In this document: piece by piece, positions 45,403 through 54,910 of the stretch
Position numbering within the stretch: position 1 is the stretch's first letter
Layout of the letters: each line of letters opens with the position of its first letter
NCBI RefSeq assembly: GCF_011764425.1
Contig: NZ_BLPF01000004.1
Location: 1 to 64,000, forward strand
Direction: 5' to 3'
DNA from: Phytohabitans houttuyneae
GTDB lineage: Bacteria; Actinomycetota; Actinomycetes; Mycobacteriales; Micromonosporaceae
DNA: 64,000 bases
Translations under genes and position numbers: made by a program
Notes under the pieces: generated by a model
The model's input: only the letters and a program-made list of their open reading frames with translations
What the model was told of the DNA's origin: nothing
Databases searched by the model: none

Positions 45403-46281
45403 ATGCAGCGCGCTAAGTACGTCCTGTCCGAGGTCATGGTCGGGCTGTGGCGCAACGTGACCATGACGATCGCCATGATCATTACGATGGCGGTCTCGTT
45501 GGCCATGCTGGGTGCCAGTGGTCTCATGTACCTCCAGGTCAACAGCATGAAGGACTTCTACTACGACCAGATCGAAGTAGCGATCTTCCTCAACAACGAC
45601 GTCACTGACCAGCAGCGCAGCGATCTGAACAGTGCGCTGAAGTCCGACCCGGACGTGGCCGAGGTGATCTACGAGTCCAAGGAACAGGCGCACGAGAAGT
45701 TCAAGACCATGTATGCGGACGCGCCGGACCTGGTAAACGCCGTCAAGCCGGGCCAGCTGCCCGAGTCCTTCCGGGTGCGCCTGAAAAATCCTGAGGAGTT
45801 CCAGAAGATCAACGACAAGTACAAGAACAACGAGGGTGTCGAGACGATCGTCGACCAGCAGCGGCTGCTCGACAAGATCTTCAACATCCTCGGGTCCGTC
45901 CAGAACATGGCACTGCTTGCCGCGTCGGTCATGGCCATCGCGGCGCTGCTCCTGGTCGGCAACACGATCCAAGTCGCCGCGTACAGCAAACGGCGTGAGG
46001 TCGCCGTCATGAAGCTTGTCGGCGCCTCGAACTGGTTCATACAGGCACCATTCGTGCTCGAGGCGGTGGTTGCCGGCGTGATCGGCTCGATCATCGCGTT
46101 CATCGGGCTGGTGCTGGGCAAGTGGTTCCTGCTAGACGGCTCGCTACGCGACCTCACCGAGCTGCTGACGCCATTGAGCTGGAGCGACGTGCTGCTCATG
46201 TTCCCGGTGATGGCCGGTGCCGGCGCTCTGGTCAGCGCGGTCACGGCGTGGGTCACGCTCCGTTTCTACCTGCGCGTCTAG
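45403..46281 (+). CDS. ftsX: Permease-like cell division protein FtsX
   Basis: Membrane partner of FtsE. 292 residues with four helices: one near residues 22-45, then an extracytoplasmic domain (about 50-165, YYDQIEVAIFLNNDVTDQQR) that contacts a hydrolase, then three helices from MALLAASVMAIAALLLVGNT to the C terminus. The M23 peptidase encoded next is the probable partner. ATG 45403 is used. Confidence 0.96.
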   Translation: MQRAKYVLSEVMVGLWRNVTMTIAMIITMAVSLAMLGASGLMYLQVNSMKDFYYDQIEVAIFLNNDVTDQQRSDLNSALKSDPDVAEVIYESKEQAHEKFKTMYADAPDLVNAVKPGQLPESFRVRLKNPEEFQKINDKYKNNEGVETIVDQQRLLDKIFNILGSVQNMALLAASVMAIAALLLVGNTIQVAAYSKRREVAVMKLVGASNWFIQAPFVLEAVVAGVIGSIIAFIGLVLGKWFLLDGSLRDLTELLTPLSWSDVLLMFPVMAGAGALVSAVTAWVTLRFYLRV

Positions 46282-46298
46282 CCGTAACTACGCTCCGT

Positions 46299-46337
46299 AA
46301 TCGCCGCTCCCCGTGCTCAGGGGGCGGCGATTCGCTT
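46299..46337 (+). terminator. ftsEX terminator
   Basis: AATCGCCGC (46299-46307) and GCGGCGATT (46324-46332) form a 9-bp stem, with inner CCCC/GGGG pairing possible, followed by CGCTTTTG. It lies 18 bases after ftsX, so the M23 gene probably has its own promoter. Confidence 0.75.
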
Positions 46338-46401
46338 TTGTGCTGTTGGGAGGCTTGTGGCAGGAGTACGGTAAAGGGCACACGTATGAGGGGAGTTGCC
46401 C

Positions 46402-47649
46402 GTGAGACCCCATCGTGCCTGGCTGACCCTTTTTGTCGTACTCCTGCTGCTGCCGGCGGGCGCGGCGCAGGGTGACCCGCGCGACGACAAGGAGCGCGTC
46501 GACGCTGCCGTCGCGACCGCGGCGTCGATCCTCGAGGGCGCCACGACACGCGCTCAGGAGGCCGCCAAGAGCCTCGCCGCGGCGAATGCCCAGCTGCCCA
46601 CCGCTCGCGAGCGGGCCGCGGTGGCGCGGGGCGAGGTGGCGGCCGCGGAGGTGGTGGCCAACACGGCCCGCCGGGAGGCCGAGGCGGCGGAGAAGGCGCT
46701 CGCCGACGCGCGCGGCCGGTACGAGGAGAGCGCTCGCAAGGTCGACGCGGCGCGGGAGCGGGTGGGCACCTTCGCCGAGTCGGCGTACAAGGGCAGCGAC
46801 CTGGTCGGCTTCAACCTGCTGGTCAACGCGCGGACCCCGATCGACGTCGCCGAGCGGTACGGCTATTTCGAGCGCGTCATGCGCACCGAGAAGGAGGCGC
46901 TGGACGGCTTCACCTCCGCACGCCGGGTGGCCAAGCAGGCGGAAAACGACGCCGGTCTCGCGCAGCGCCGGGCCGAGGCCGCCCGACTCGCGGCCGAGGG
47001 GGCGCTCGCCGAGGCCCGTGCCGCCAAGGCCGCGGCCGATGCGGCGGTGGCCGAGGTCACGGCCCTCGCCGATCAGCGCGAGGAGGCGCTGGCGGTCGCC
47101 GAGGAGGAGCGCGACGCGAGCCTCGCCAGGTACCAGGAGGCCAAGGCCGAGGCCGAGCGCATCGAGCGGGAGCTGCGCGAGTGGGAGGACCGGCAGAAGG
47201 TGACCCGCCCGAGCGGCAAGGCGCCGGCCGTGCGCCCCGGCGCGCGCCTGCTCATGCCCGTGCAGGGCTGGAAGTCCAGCGACTTCGGGATGCGCTACGA
47301 CCCGTACTACCGCGTGTGGCAGCTGCACGCCGGCGTCGACCTCGCGGCCGGCGGCGGGCAGCCGATCCACGCCGCCGCGGACGGGCGGGTCATCCGTGCC
47401 GGGTGGAACGGCGGGTACGGCAACTACACGTGCATCAGCCACGGGCGGTACCAGGGCCGCGGCCTGAGCACCTGCTACGCCCACCAGTCGCGGATCCTCG
47501 TGTGGCCGGGCCAGCAGGTGCGGCGGGGTCAGGTGATCGGCCGGGTCGGCACCACGGGCGCGTCGACCGGGTACCACCTCCACTTCGAGGTGCGCCTGTC
47601 CGGCACTCCCGTGCAGCCGCTGAAATGGCTGCCGGGTTGCCTTTGCTGA
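46402..47649 (+). CDS. M23 family metallopeptidase with coiled coil (EnvC-like)
   Basis: Secreted murein hydrolase or activator. 415 residues: signal peptide ([19 protein letters not shown]), a long Ala/Glu/Arg-rich coiled coil (about residues 30-260), then an M23/LytM domain from about 285 with [11 protein letters not shown] and HLHFEV, the zinc ligands of an active peptidase. This layout and the position after ftsEX match EnvC/RipC-type partners of FtsX. GTG 46402 follows AGGGGAG; TTG 46396 is in frame but too close to it. Confidence 0.92.
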   Translation: MRPHRAWLTLFVVLLLLPAGAAQGDPRDDKERVDAAVATAASILEGATTRAQEAAKSLAAANAQLPTARERAAVARGEVAAAEVVANTARREAEAAEKALADARGRYEESARKVDAARERVGTFAESAYKGSDLVGFNLLVNARTPIDVAERYGYFERVMRTEKEALDGFTSARRVAKQAENDAGLAQRRAEAARLAAEGALAEARAAKAAADAAVAEVTALADQREEALAVAEEERDASLARYQEAKAEAERIERELREWEDRQKVTRPSGKAPAVRPGARLLMPVQGWKSSDFGMRYDPYYRVWQLHAGVDLAAGGGQPIHAAADGRVIRAGWNGGYGNYTCISHGRYQGRGLSTCYAHQSRILVWPGQQVRRGQVIGRVGTTGASTGYHLHFEVRLSGTPVQPLKWLPGCLC

Positions 47650-47653
47650 GCTG

Positions 47654-47659
47654 TACCAT
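47654..47659 (+). promoter_or_regulatory. -10 hexamer of smpB, leaderless
   Basis: TACCAT ends 6 bases before the smpB GTG, the distance expected for a leaderless start. No convincing -35 element is seen at normal spacing. Confidence 0.45.
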
Positions 47660-47665
47660 TGCGCG

Positions 47666-48142
47666 GTGCCGAGGGAAAAGGGTCGTAAGGTCGTCGCGTC
47701 GAATCGTAAGGCGCGGCATGACTACGCCATCCTCGACACCTATGAGGCCGGCATGGCGCTCACCGGCACCGAGGTCAAGTCGCTCCGGGCCGGGCGGGCG
47801 TCCCTCGTGGACGCGTTCGCGCAGGAAAAGGGCGGCGAGCTTTACCTCTACGGCATGCACATCCCGGAGTACGTGCAGGGCACCTGGACCAACCACGAGC
47901 CCCGCCGCACCCGGAAGCTGCTGCTCAAGCGCCTCGAGATCGACCGGCTGATCGGCAAGCTGCGGGAGGGCGGGCTGACGCTCGTGCCCCTTTCGGTGTA
48001 TTTCTCGGACGGCTGGGCCAAGGTCGAGATGGGACTGGCCAAGGGCAAGAAGGCGTATGACAAGCGCCAGGACCTCGCCAAGCGCGACGCCGATCGGGAA
48101 ATCAACCGCGCGATGGGCCGCCGCGGGAAGGGCATGGAGTAG
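47666..48142 (+). CDS. smpB: SsrA-binding protein SmpB
   Basis: Binds tmRNA and brings it to stalled ribosomes for trans-translation. 158 residues, with the conserved core [20 protein letters not shown] and the basic C-terminal tail [20 protein letters not shown] that mimics an anticodon arm and enters the ribosome. Its partner tmRNA lies 2.3 kb downstream; the two SRPBCC genes are inserted between them. Confidence 0.97.
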   Translation: MPREKGRKVVASNRKARHDYAILDTYEAGMALTGTEVKSLRAGRASLVDAFAQEKGGELYLYGMHIPEYVQGTWTNHEPRRTRKLLLKRLEIDRLIGKLREGGLTLVPLSVYFSDGWAKVEMGLAKGKKAYDKRQDLAKRDADREINRAMGRRGKGME

Positions 48143-48164
48143 CCGGAGGCTCTAGAGTGCCCCG

Positions 48165-49261
48165 GTGACCGAAATCCGGATCGACTTCGACTTCGGCCAT
48201 CCACCCGCGCTCGTGTGGCGGGCGCTCACCGAGCGCCGGCAGCTCGCCCGCTGGCTCATGCCCGGTGACCTCACGCCGATACAGGGCAGCCAGTTTCAGC
48301 TCCTTCCGGACGCGCTGCCCGGCTTCGACGGTCCGATCTCCGGCCAGGTGCTGGAGGTCTCCGCCGAGCGGCGGCTGGTGATGCGGTGGAAGGGCGAGCA
48401 GCTGCACGCCCGGGTCACCTGGGAGCTCAAGCCCACGGCCGAGGGCTGCCTGCTGATGATGAGCCAGTCCGGCTTTCTCGGCGTGCAGGGCAGCACGCGG
48501 CGGCAGGCGCTGGTGTCCACGTACGACAGGCTGTTCGGCGAGCGGCTTCCGGCGGTACTCGATGAGCTCGGTGGAAAGGACGCGGTCGTGCCGCGGGCGC
48601 CGCGATCGCCTTCGCCGCTCCCGCCGCGGCCCGACCGCCGCCGGCAGATCCTCGCGGTCGCGGCCGCCGCGATCCTGATCGGGCTGGTCGCCGCACTGCT
48701 GGCCAACCTGCCCTCGGAGAGCAGCGTGCCCGCCGAGGCCGGGGCGGCGGTGACGAGCGGCGAGCCGGCGGCGTTCGCTTCGGCCACGGTTGCCTCCTCC
48801 ACCGCCGTCGAGGCCACCCAGCGCCCGCCGAGCGCCTCGCCGTCCACGACGGCCAGCGCGACCGCTCCGCCCCCGTGCGCACGGTGGCGCCGAGCACGTC
48901 CGCGCGCACCGAGCGGGCCACGACGGCCGCCCCGCCGCCGGCCGCGCTGGCCGCCAGCTACGAGACGGTGTCGAGCGGCACCCTGACCTACCGGGGCGCG
49001 GTGGTCGTCAGCAACACCGGCGGCGCGCAGTCCGACCGGTGGACGCTCACGATCACCGTCCCGCTGCTGGCGACGGTGCAGGGCGTGGAGGGCCCGCGGC
49101 CGAGCCAGAGCGGGACGGCGTGGAGTTTCAGCGGTTCGGCAGTGCCGGCGGGCGGCTCCACGCGGGTCGTGTTCGATGTCCTGCTGGACGTTGGCAGCCT
49201 GCTGGGAGCCACGCAGCCACTCAGCTGCCGGGTGGCCGGCGAAGACTGCGCAGGGTTGTGA
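48165..49261 (+). CDS. SRPBCC domain membrane protein with CBM2-like tail, copy 1 (one-base loss at 48870-48874)
   Basis: 365 residues when restored. Residues 1-135 form an SRPBCC/AHSA1-type domain (TEIRIDFDFGHPPALVWRAL, RLVMRWKGEQL). One membrane helix follows (ILAVAAAAILIGLVAALLA), then a Ser/Thr/Pro-rich linker and an extracytoplasmic beta domain (SSGTLTYRGAVVVSNTGG, ending CRVAGEDC) like a family 2 carbohydrate-binding module. The linker and the tail are in different frames; one C is missing from CCCCC at 48870-48874. Function unknown. A tandem paralogue follows. Confidence 0.72.
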
Positions 49262-49330
49262 CGCGGCTGCTTGGAGTACCGGTGCCAACAGGGTCGGCGC
49301 CGGACTTGCGGCGGTCTGTAAGGTCTCCGC

Positions 49331-50364
49331 GTGAGCGAAATCCGGATGGATATCGATCTCGAGCACCCCGCCGAGCGGATCTGGCGAGCGCTGACCGAGG
49401 AGAAGCTGCTCTCCCAGTGGCTTGAGCTGCCGGGCTTCGCGCCGGTGGGCGAGGCCGAGGTCACCGGTGTCGAAGGGCAGCGACGGCTGGCGATGCTCTG
49501 GGGCAACGACGAGGTCAGCACGCGCCTTGTCTGGGAGCTGGCCTCGACCCCGGACGGCGCGACGCTGACCCTCCGCCAGTCCTGCGTCTACGGCGAGTGG
49601 GAGGACGGGGAGCGCGAGGAGGTGCGCGCGGCGTACGACAGCGTGCTGCACGAGCGCCTCCCGGCGATCCTGGACTGGCTGGCGTTCCAGGAGGTCGACC
49701 TCAACGCGCCGATGCCGGGCAGCCCGGCCGAGCCGGCGACCCAGGTGATCCCGTTCGTGGCGCCGGTCGACCGCCGCAGGGGCCGCGGCCGCTTGTTGAT
49801 GGCGCTCTCCACTGCCGCGCTCGTGTTCGTGGCCATCGTGGCCGTCGCGGCGCTGACCGGGGCGGCGACGAGGAGCCCGCCGCCTCACCCCAGACGGGTG
49901 GACCGGAGCCCGCGGTGGGCACCACCGCGCCGGCCGGCGTGGCCGGCCTCGGCACCGGGGCACCCTCACCCAGCCAGTCCGCGAGCCCGTCCGCCAGCCC
50001 GACCCCGTCCCGCGCGCCGACCACCGCCCCAACCAGGGAGAGCACCACGGCACCCGCCGGGCAGGCCGTGCTCGGCGCGGACTACGAGACGTCGCAGCAG
50101 CGCCTGCTGGGCTATGAGGGTACGGTCACCGTCAGTAACACCGGCAAGGCTGCCGCGTCGAGCTGGACCGTGAAGATCACCTTGCGTGACGGTGCTCGCG
50201 TGACGGACGCCGAAGGGGCAACCTTCCAGCAGGATGACCGGACGGTGCTCTTCAGCGGCGGTTCGCTGGGCGCTTCGGACACCGCACGGTTCACCTTCCA
50301 GGTCAGCGGCGCCCTGGAGGCCGGTCCGGCAGCGTGCGAGGTGGGCGGCAAGCCCTGCTCGTAG
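49331..50364 (+). CDS. SRPBCC domain membrane protein with CBM2-like tail, copy 2 (one-base loss at 49859-49862)
   Basis: 344 residues when restored, with the same layout as the preceding gene: SRPBCC domain (SEIRMDIDLEHPAERIWRAL), helix (LLMALSTAALVFVAIVAVAAL), Pro/Ser/Thr linker and a tail (YETSQQRLLGYEGTVTVSNT, ending CEVGGKPCS). The break is just after the helix: one G is missing from GGGG at 49859-49862. Both tails end in two close cysteines that could form a disulfide. GTG 49331. Upstream of tmRNA, same strand. Confidence 0.72.
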
Positions 50365-50456
50365 CCCCGCGGCGCGGCGCGCTCCCCGGCCGCGGCCGGC
50401 TGGAATGTATCCGCTTGCCGGAGGCGTTAGGCTGTGTGTCTGGAGAGATCCTTCAA

Positions 50457-50828
50457 GGGGTGACTGGTTTCGACTTCGTCCGTTACGGCAGGGGAAGCGA
50501 GCCGAGGAAGCCGACGTCGTCTCGAGAATCGGTCGTCGGAAACCAATAAGCGCCAACACCAAGCGCGCTGACTTCGCTCTCGCCGCCTGAGGCGGGTAAG
50601 CGAGTCTGTCGGTCTGGAATCGCCTTCGGTCCAGTAACCGGCATCAGCTAGAAGGCTGGCCAACCGAGCCCGGTCGCGGGGCTCGTGCGGCGAGATAAAT
50701 CAGCGACTGGGCCCGTCACACCGACTCGCTCGCGTGATCGGAGGGGCCGAGTAGAGGCATAGCGAGCTGCGCTCGGAGAAGCCCTGACAAGACGCCGAAG
50801 GACCCGGGTTCGATTCCCGGCACCTCCA
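50457..50828 (+). ncRNA. ssrA: Transfer-messenger RNA (tmRNA)
   Basis: Rescues stalled ribosomes with SmpB. The 5' end GGGGTGACTGGTTTCGAC and the 3' end GGGTTCGATTCCCGGCACCTCC are classic; CCA is not encoded. The tag reads ANTKRADFALAA with stop at 50552-50590, the actinobacterial type. The acceptor stem pairs imperfectly (5' AGGGGTG against CACCTCC); one more G at 50457-50460 would fix it, so a twelfth homopolymer loss is possible. Ends are estimated from pairing. Confidence 0.96.
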
Positions 50829-50833
50829 CGATC

Positions 50834-50867
50834 GCGGCGCCACCCCTCGCGGGTGGCGCCGCTTTTC
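50834..50867 (+). terminator. tmRNA terminator
   Basis: GCGGCGCCACCC (50834-50845) and GGGTGGCGCCGC (50851-50862) form a perfect 12-bp stem with a 5-base loop followed by TTTTCGCTTTT. It begins 6 bases after the mature tmRNA 3' end. Confidence 0.92.
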
Positions 50868-50877
50868 GCTTTTCTAA

Positions 50878-51471
50878 CTACGCCGGGGTGGAGAGGCGGG
50901 CGCGGGAGGCCTGGCCGTCCGGTGCCTGCCAGGTCGGGTCCGGCGTCCAGCCGTCCCAGGGGCTCCACCAGCGCTCGTCGCGATCCAGCGCCGCGGCCAC
51001 CTCCTCGGTCTGCGCCCACACGGCGTCGGCCTCGTCCTGGGTGAGACGGCCCACCTGTACCAGGGTGGTCACGTCGGCGCGGTCCTTCCACTGCCACCCG
51101 GTGCCGCCGGCGGGTATCCAGATGTCCACGCCCTGGTCGACGGTGTCGAAGCCCTGCTCCCACCGGCGGATGGGTGCCTCGAAGTTGATGTACGAGCCGG
51201 TGCGCTCGCCGTCCTTGTAGAAGGTCCAGACGGCGTACGCGTCACCCTCGCGGTGTACCTGAAGGACGCCCGTGCCGGTCCACCGGTCCCGCCCGTGCCA
51301 CGGATGCGGTCCGAAAGGGTGGTCCGGGAAGAGCAGCGGCGTGCCTTCCGCGAGGTAGGTGACGAGGATGTCCTCGCTGTCCCAGACGACGCGGACCGGG
51401 GTGACCAGCCACGTACGCCCGTGCAGCACCTCTCGCCGGTCGATCACCATGCCAGGTGCGAAGAGCTCCAT
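50878..51471 (-). CDS. DUF402 domain-containing protein
   Basis: 197 residues, soluble. The DUF402 core is visible: VLQVHREGDAYAVWTFYKDG, then YINFEAPIRRWEQGFDTVDQ and GVDIWIPAG, with its acidic metal-binding residues. Family members include a nucleoside phosphatase and a ribonuclease-like domain; the activity here is unknown. ATG 51471. It is convergent with tmRNA and divergent from the hemerythrin-like gene. Confidence 0.85.
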   Translation of the reverse strand: MELFAPGMVIDRREVLHGRTWLVTPVRVVWDSEDILVTYLAEGTPLLFPDHPFGPHPWHGRDRWTGTGVLQVHREGDAYAVWTFYKDGERTGSYINFEAPIRRWEQGFDTVDQGVDIWIPAGGTGWQWKDRADVTTLVQVGRLTQDEADAVWAQTEEVAAALDRDERWWSPWDGWTPDPTWQAPDGQASRARLSTPA

Positions 51472-51605
51472 ACGTTCGCACCATAGCCGCCCATGATGTC
51501 CTTGATGCCCCTGTTCCTCATGCGGCGTATGAGCTGCCCCCGGGGCTGGACACAGAGTGAAGTGCGGGCGACCATCGGCTAATAGCTCGTGGCGGGAGGT
51601 GCGAC

Positions 51606-52073
51606 ATGGTGGCAGGACCGTCCCACCCGGCAGCGGCAGAAAGCGCGGCCTCGCTCGCCGTCGCCCGGCGCCACCGCGTCGCGCTGCTGCACAGCATCCA
51701 GTCCTTCGAGCGGGCGCTCGCCGCCCCCGCGGGCGATCCCGGGTGGCGGCCGAGGGTCAGCACGCGGCTGCACGGGCTGCGTGGGGCGTTCGCCGAGCAC
51801 ATCGTGGTGACCGAGGGAGCCGAGGGGCTGTATGCGGAGCTGCTCGACCACGCGCCCCGCCTCGCCCGCTGTGTCCACGTGCTGATCCGCGAGCACGCGG
51901 CCGTCGCCACCGCGATGTCCGCGCTGCAGCGGCAGGTCGACCAGCCGGGACCGTCGGTGGAGGACCTGCGCGCGTGGGCCAGCGACCTGCTCCGCGAGCT
52001 GTCGCGCCACCGCCAGCGGGGCGCCGACCTCGTCTACGAGGCGTACGAGACCGACATCGGCGGCGAGACCTGA
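51606..52073 (+). CDS. Hemerythrin-like domain protein
   Basis: 155 residues, all-helical. Histidines and acidic residues fall in a hemerythrin-like pattern: RRHRVALLHSIQSFERALAA, FAEHIVVTEGAEGLYAEL, VLIREHAAVATAMSAL and HRQRGADLVYEAYETDIGGE. Such domains bind a di-iron centre and sense oxygen or NO or store iron. Not every ligand is in the canonical place, so iron binding is an inference. ATG 51606 follows GGGAGG. Confidence 0.7.
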   Translation: MVAGPSHPAAAESAASLAVARRHRVALLHSIQSFERALAAPAGDPGWRPRVSTRLHGLRGAFAEHIVVTEGAEGLYAELLDHAPRLARCVHVLIREHAAVATAMSALQRQVDQPGPSVEDLRAWASDLLRELSRHRQRGADLVYEAYETDIGGET

Positions 52074-52108
52074 CCTGGACCGTCCACGTGAGACGGTTCG
52101 GGTCCTGA

Positions 52109-52172
52109 GCCACCGCGGAGGGTGAGGCCGCGGGAGCAACGGTCCGGACCACCGCGGACATCGCGGTAGCTC
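52109..52172 (-). repeat. 64-bp intergenic repeat, copy 2
   Basis: Identical, in reverse complement, to 16937-17000. It lies between the convergent hemerythrin-like and MTA phosphorylase genes. Downstream of the 64 bases the sequence TGAAATGGATC recalls the short element at 1265-1309. Confidence 0.8.
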
Positions 52173-52194
52173 TGAATCTCTTGAAATGGATCGT

Positions 52195-52998
52195 CTAGGG
52201 GAGCCTGAACGGCAGCTTGATGCCGTCCAGCGCGGCACCGCACGGGCAGGCCCGGTCTGCCGGGAGCGCCGCGACGGCGTCGAGGAGGAGGCCGCGCAGG
52301 CGCTCGGTGTTTTCGCCGAAGACCCGGAAGACCTCCTCCTGGGTGACGCCGTGGTCGCCCTCCACGCCCGCGTCGAGGTCGGTGACCAGCGCGATGGCCG
52401 TGTAGCAGAGCGCAAGCTCGCGGGCGAGCACCGCCTCCGGGTGGCCGGTCATGTTGACCACGGTGCCGCCGATCGCCGTGAACCACCGCGACTCCGCCCG
52501 CGTCGAGAAGCGCGGCCCTTCGACCACGACCATCGTGCCGGTCGGGACCGCGTCGACTCCGTGCCGCCCCGCCGCGTCCCGCACCGTCTCACGCCCCACC
52601 GGGCAGTACGGGTCGGCGAACGAGACGTGCACCGCACCCTCGTCGTAGTAGCTCTGCGTGCGCCCGCTCGTGCGGTCGATCAGCTGGTCGGGGATGACGA
52701 ACGTGCCCGGCCCCAACTCCGGCCGCAGCCCGCCCACCGCGCACGGTGCGAGGATCTGCCGCACGCCGAGCGAACGCAGCGCCCACAGGTTGGCCCGGTA
52801 GGGGATGCGGTGCGGCGGGTAGCGGTGGTCGCGGCCGTGCCGAGGGAGGAACGCGACGGTCCGGTCACCCACTTCGGCGATGGTGACCGGGTCGGATGGT
52901 GGACCGTACGGCGTGTCGACGGTGAACTCCGTCGCGCCTTCCAGCAGTGCGTACAGGCCGGAACCGCCGATCACGGCAAACTCAGCGCGTGGGCTCAC
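52195..52998 (-). CDS. mtnP: S-methyl-5'-thioadenosine phosphorylase
   Basis: Phosphorolyses methylthioadenosine to adenine and methylthioribose-1-phosphate in methionine salvage. 267 residues: N-terminal AVIGGSGLYALLEG, PRHGRDHRYPPHRIPYRANL, the NMTGHPEAVLARELALCY active-site block and VTDLDAGVEGDHGVT. It could also act as a purine nucleoside phosphorylase; the NMTGHPEA form favours MTA. GTG 52998. Not linked to other methionine-salvage genes here. Confidence 0.92.
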   Translation of the reverse strand: MSPRAEFAVIGGSGLYALLEGATEFTVDTPYGPPSDPVTIAEVGDRTVAFLPRHGRDHRYPPHRIPYRANLWALRSLGVRQILAPCAVGGLRPELGPGTFVIPDQLIDRTSGRTQSYYDEGAVHVSFADPYCPVGRETVRDAAGRHGVDAVPTGTMVVVEGPRFSTRAESRWFTAIGGTVVNMTGHPEAVLARELALCYTAIALVTDLDAGVEGDHGVTQEEVFRVFGENTERLRGLLLDAVAALPADRACPCGAALDGIKLPFRLP

Positions 52999-53129
52999 GA
53001 TTGAGACCTTAACCAGGAGCAGACGCGCAAGCTATCGTGCGTGCATGGCGCACGAGTCCTGTATCCCTGGCTCCCACGAGTAGCGGGGGCTTCCGTGCAC
53101 GGAGAGGGGCAGCGGATCGGGGGCGGTCT

Positions 53130-53684
53130 ATGGAGTCGATGACCGGGCAGCTACTGGTCGCGACCCCGGCCCTGAAGGATCCGAACTTCGACCGCACCGT
53201 TGTTCTGCTGGTCGCGCATGAGCCGGGCGGTGCCCTTGGCGTGGTCCTTAACCGGGCCACCGAGGTGCCCGTCGCCGAGGTGCTCGGCAACTGGGGTGCG
53301 ATGGCCCGCGACCCCGCCGTCCTCTTCGAGGGCGGGCCGGTGCAGCCGGAGTCCGCGATCTGCCTGGCCCGCACCCACCCGGGTGTCCGCCGAGCCCGCG
53401 GCTTCCATCGCGTGTCCGGCTCGATCGGCACCGTGGACCTCTCGGTCGACCCGGAGTCACTGCAGAGCAGCCTGGCCGGCATCCGCGTGTTCGCCGGCTA
53501 CTCGGGCTGGTCCGCGGGCCAGCTGGAGGAGGAGATCACGTCCGGCTCCTGGTTCGTGTTCGACGCCCTGCCCGGCGACGCGTTCGTGGAGCGCCCTGAC
53601 GACCTGTGGCCGATGGTGCTGCGCCGCCAGGGCGGCATCATGGCCGCGGTGGCCCACTTCCCACCGGACGTGGCCCTCAACTGA
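53130..53684 (+). CDS. YqgE/AlgH family protein
   Basis: 184 residues. The family pattern is clear: MTGQLLVATPALKDPNFDRT, VVLLVAHEPGGALGVVLNR, LFEGGPVQPESAICLA and VFAGYSGWSAGQLEEEIT. The cellular role is not well defined (AlgH was named from alginate regulation in Pseudomonas). ATG 53130 is chosen over the upstream-open frame because homologues start at MESMTGQLL. Confidence 0.93.
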   Translation: MESMTGQLLVATPALKDPNFDRTVVLLVAHEPGGALGVVLNRATEVPVAEVLGNWGAMARDPAVLFEGGPVQPESAICLARTHPGVRRARGFHRVSGSIGTVDLSVDPESLQSSLAGIRVFAGYSGWSAGQLEEEITSGSWFVFDALPGDAFVERPDDLWPMVLRRQGGIMAAVAHFPPDVALN

Positions 53685-53784
53685 CGGGACCACCCACGCC
53701 CCGGCCGCGTGTCGGGACCTGCGAGATGACCGGCGGGGTGGGGGTGTGTACTATTGCGCGGGTGCCCGGGAGACCGGGGACGTT

Positions 53785-53857
53785 GGGGCCGTGGCGCAGC
53801 TGGTAGCGCACCACACTGGCAGTGTGGGGGTCAGGGGTTCGAGTCCCCTCGGCTCCA
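53785..53857 (+). tRNA. tRNA-Ala (GGC)
   Basis: 73 bases. The acceptor stem is GGGGCCG/CGGCTCC, the anticodon stem CCACA/TGTGG encloses CTGGCAG with anticodon GGC, and the T arm is GGGGTTCGAGTCCCC. CCA is not encoded. Confidence 0.96.
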
Positions 53858-53867
53858 CAAGCATCGA

Positions 53868-53908
53868 GCGACGCCTGTCCGCGAAGAGCGCGGACAGGCG
53901 TCGCTTGT
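53868..53908 (+). terminator. Terminator after tRNA-Ala
   Basis: GCGACGCCTGTCCGCG (53868-53883) and its exact complement at 53889-53904 form a 16-bp stem with a 5-base loop followed by TTGT, 11 bases after the tRNA. Confidence 0.85.
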
Positions 53909-54006
53909 CATGTCTGCTCCGAGGGCCGAGCCCCCGGAGGCCCCACGGAGCGGTGGTCGCGGTTCGTGGCCACGGGCAGCCGACTCGGTGGGTGGTTGCC
54001 CTGGGC

Positions 54007-54910
54007 TCATAGGATGGCGAAGGCCTCGTTTGAGACGATTGTCAGGCTCTCGGGGGCGGTGGCGCCGGGCTGGGCAATTCGCGGCTCGTCGTCCTGCACC
54101 ATCTTCTCGATCGTCTCGCGGGCTCGGGGTGGCACGTCCACGATGAGGTAGGTGCGGGCGCTGCCCTTCTCGGTGCGTTCGTCGTGGACGACCTGGTACG
54201 GGCGGCCTGCCGACAACCCGCCGGCGATCCTCGCCTTCGCGAAGTACACCCTTGAGCCCTGTTCTTCCCAGTAGTCCATCAGCCAGTACTCGTGGTCGGC
54301 CTGTGGGCGCGGCAGACGCTCACCGTGATCGTCGGGCGGTGGCCCGTGTGGCCAGGCGTCTCGGTCGATACGGCCTCGATCCGGGCGGGACGGCCCTCGC
54401 AGCCGCCGGGCGGTGTGCCGTCCGGGCCCCGATAGAGCGCGAATAGGGCGGCGGCCACGGACAGGGCGGCCGTGGCGCCGAGAAGCCACCAGCGGCGCCG
54501 CCTGAGCCGTGAGGGGTGTTGGCGCTCCAGGTGCCTGCGGACCTCCAGCACCCAGGACGGGCCCGGCATCGTGCCGCCCTCGGCGAAGGTGGCCTGGATG
54601 CTCTTCAGCTCGGCGTAGATTTTTCCGTCGAGGAGCAGGGGAAACAGGCGCTTGCCGCCGTCGCGGGCGGCGTCGAGCTCCTGCCGGATGAACCGTCGCT
54701 GGTCGGCGCCGTCGCTCATCACGACGAGCACGCCGGCGCAGGACGCGATCTTCCCCTCGATGACCGACGCCCACCGCTCGCCGGTCGGGATGTCCATGTC
54801 GTACCAGGTCGGGATGCCATGCCGGGCAAGGAACGCCCACAGCTCCGCGACGTAGTCCCCGGCGCTTCGGGGTAGCAGATGAAAAGGAACGGCGCTTGAG
54901 GATCGGTCAT
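54007..54910 (-). CDS. TIR domain membrane protein, second of pair (two one-base losses)
   Basis: 301 residues when restored. Residues 1-125 form a TIR domain (FLFICYPEAPG, LWAFLARHGIPTWYDMDIP, CAGVLVVMSDGAD) with the conserved glutamate in IRQELDAA (Glu78), as in NAD-cleaving TIRs. Arg-rich RLRRRR precedes one helix (141-160), and the rest is extracytoplasmic, with YWLMDYWEEQGSRVYFAKAR distantly like its neighbours' shared domain. Two losses split it: a G in the minus-strand run at 54857-54860 and a C at 54305-54307. Start overlaps the first TIR gene's stop (ATGA). Confidence 0.78.
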
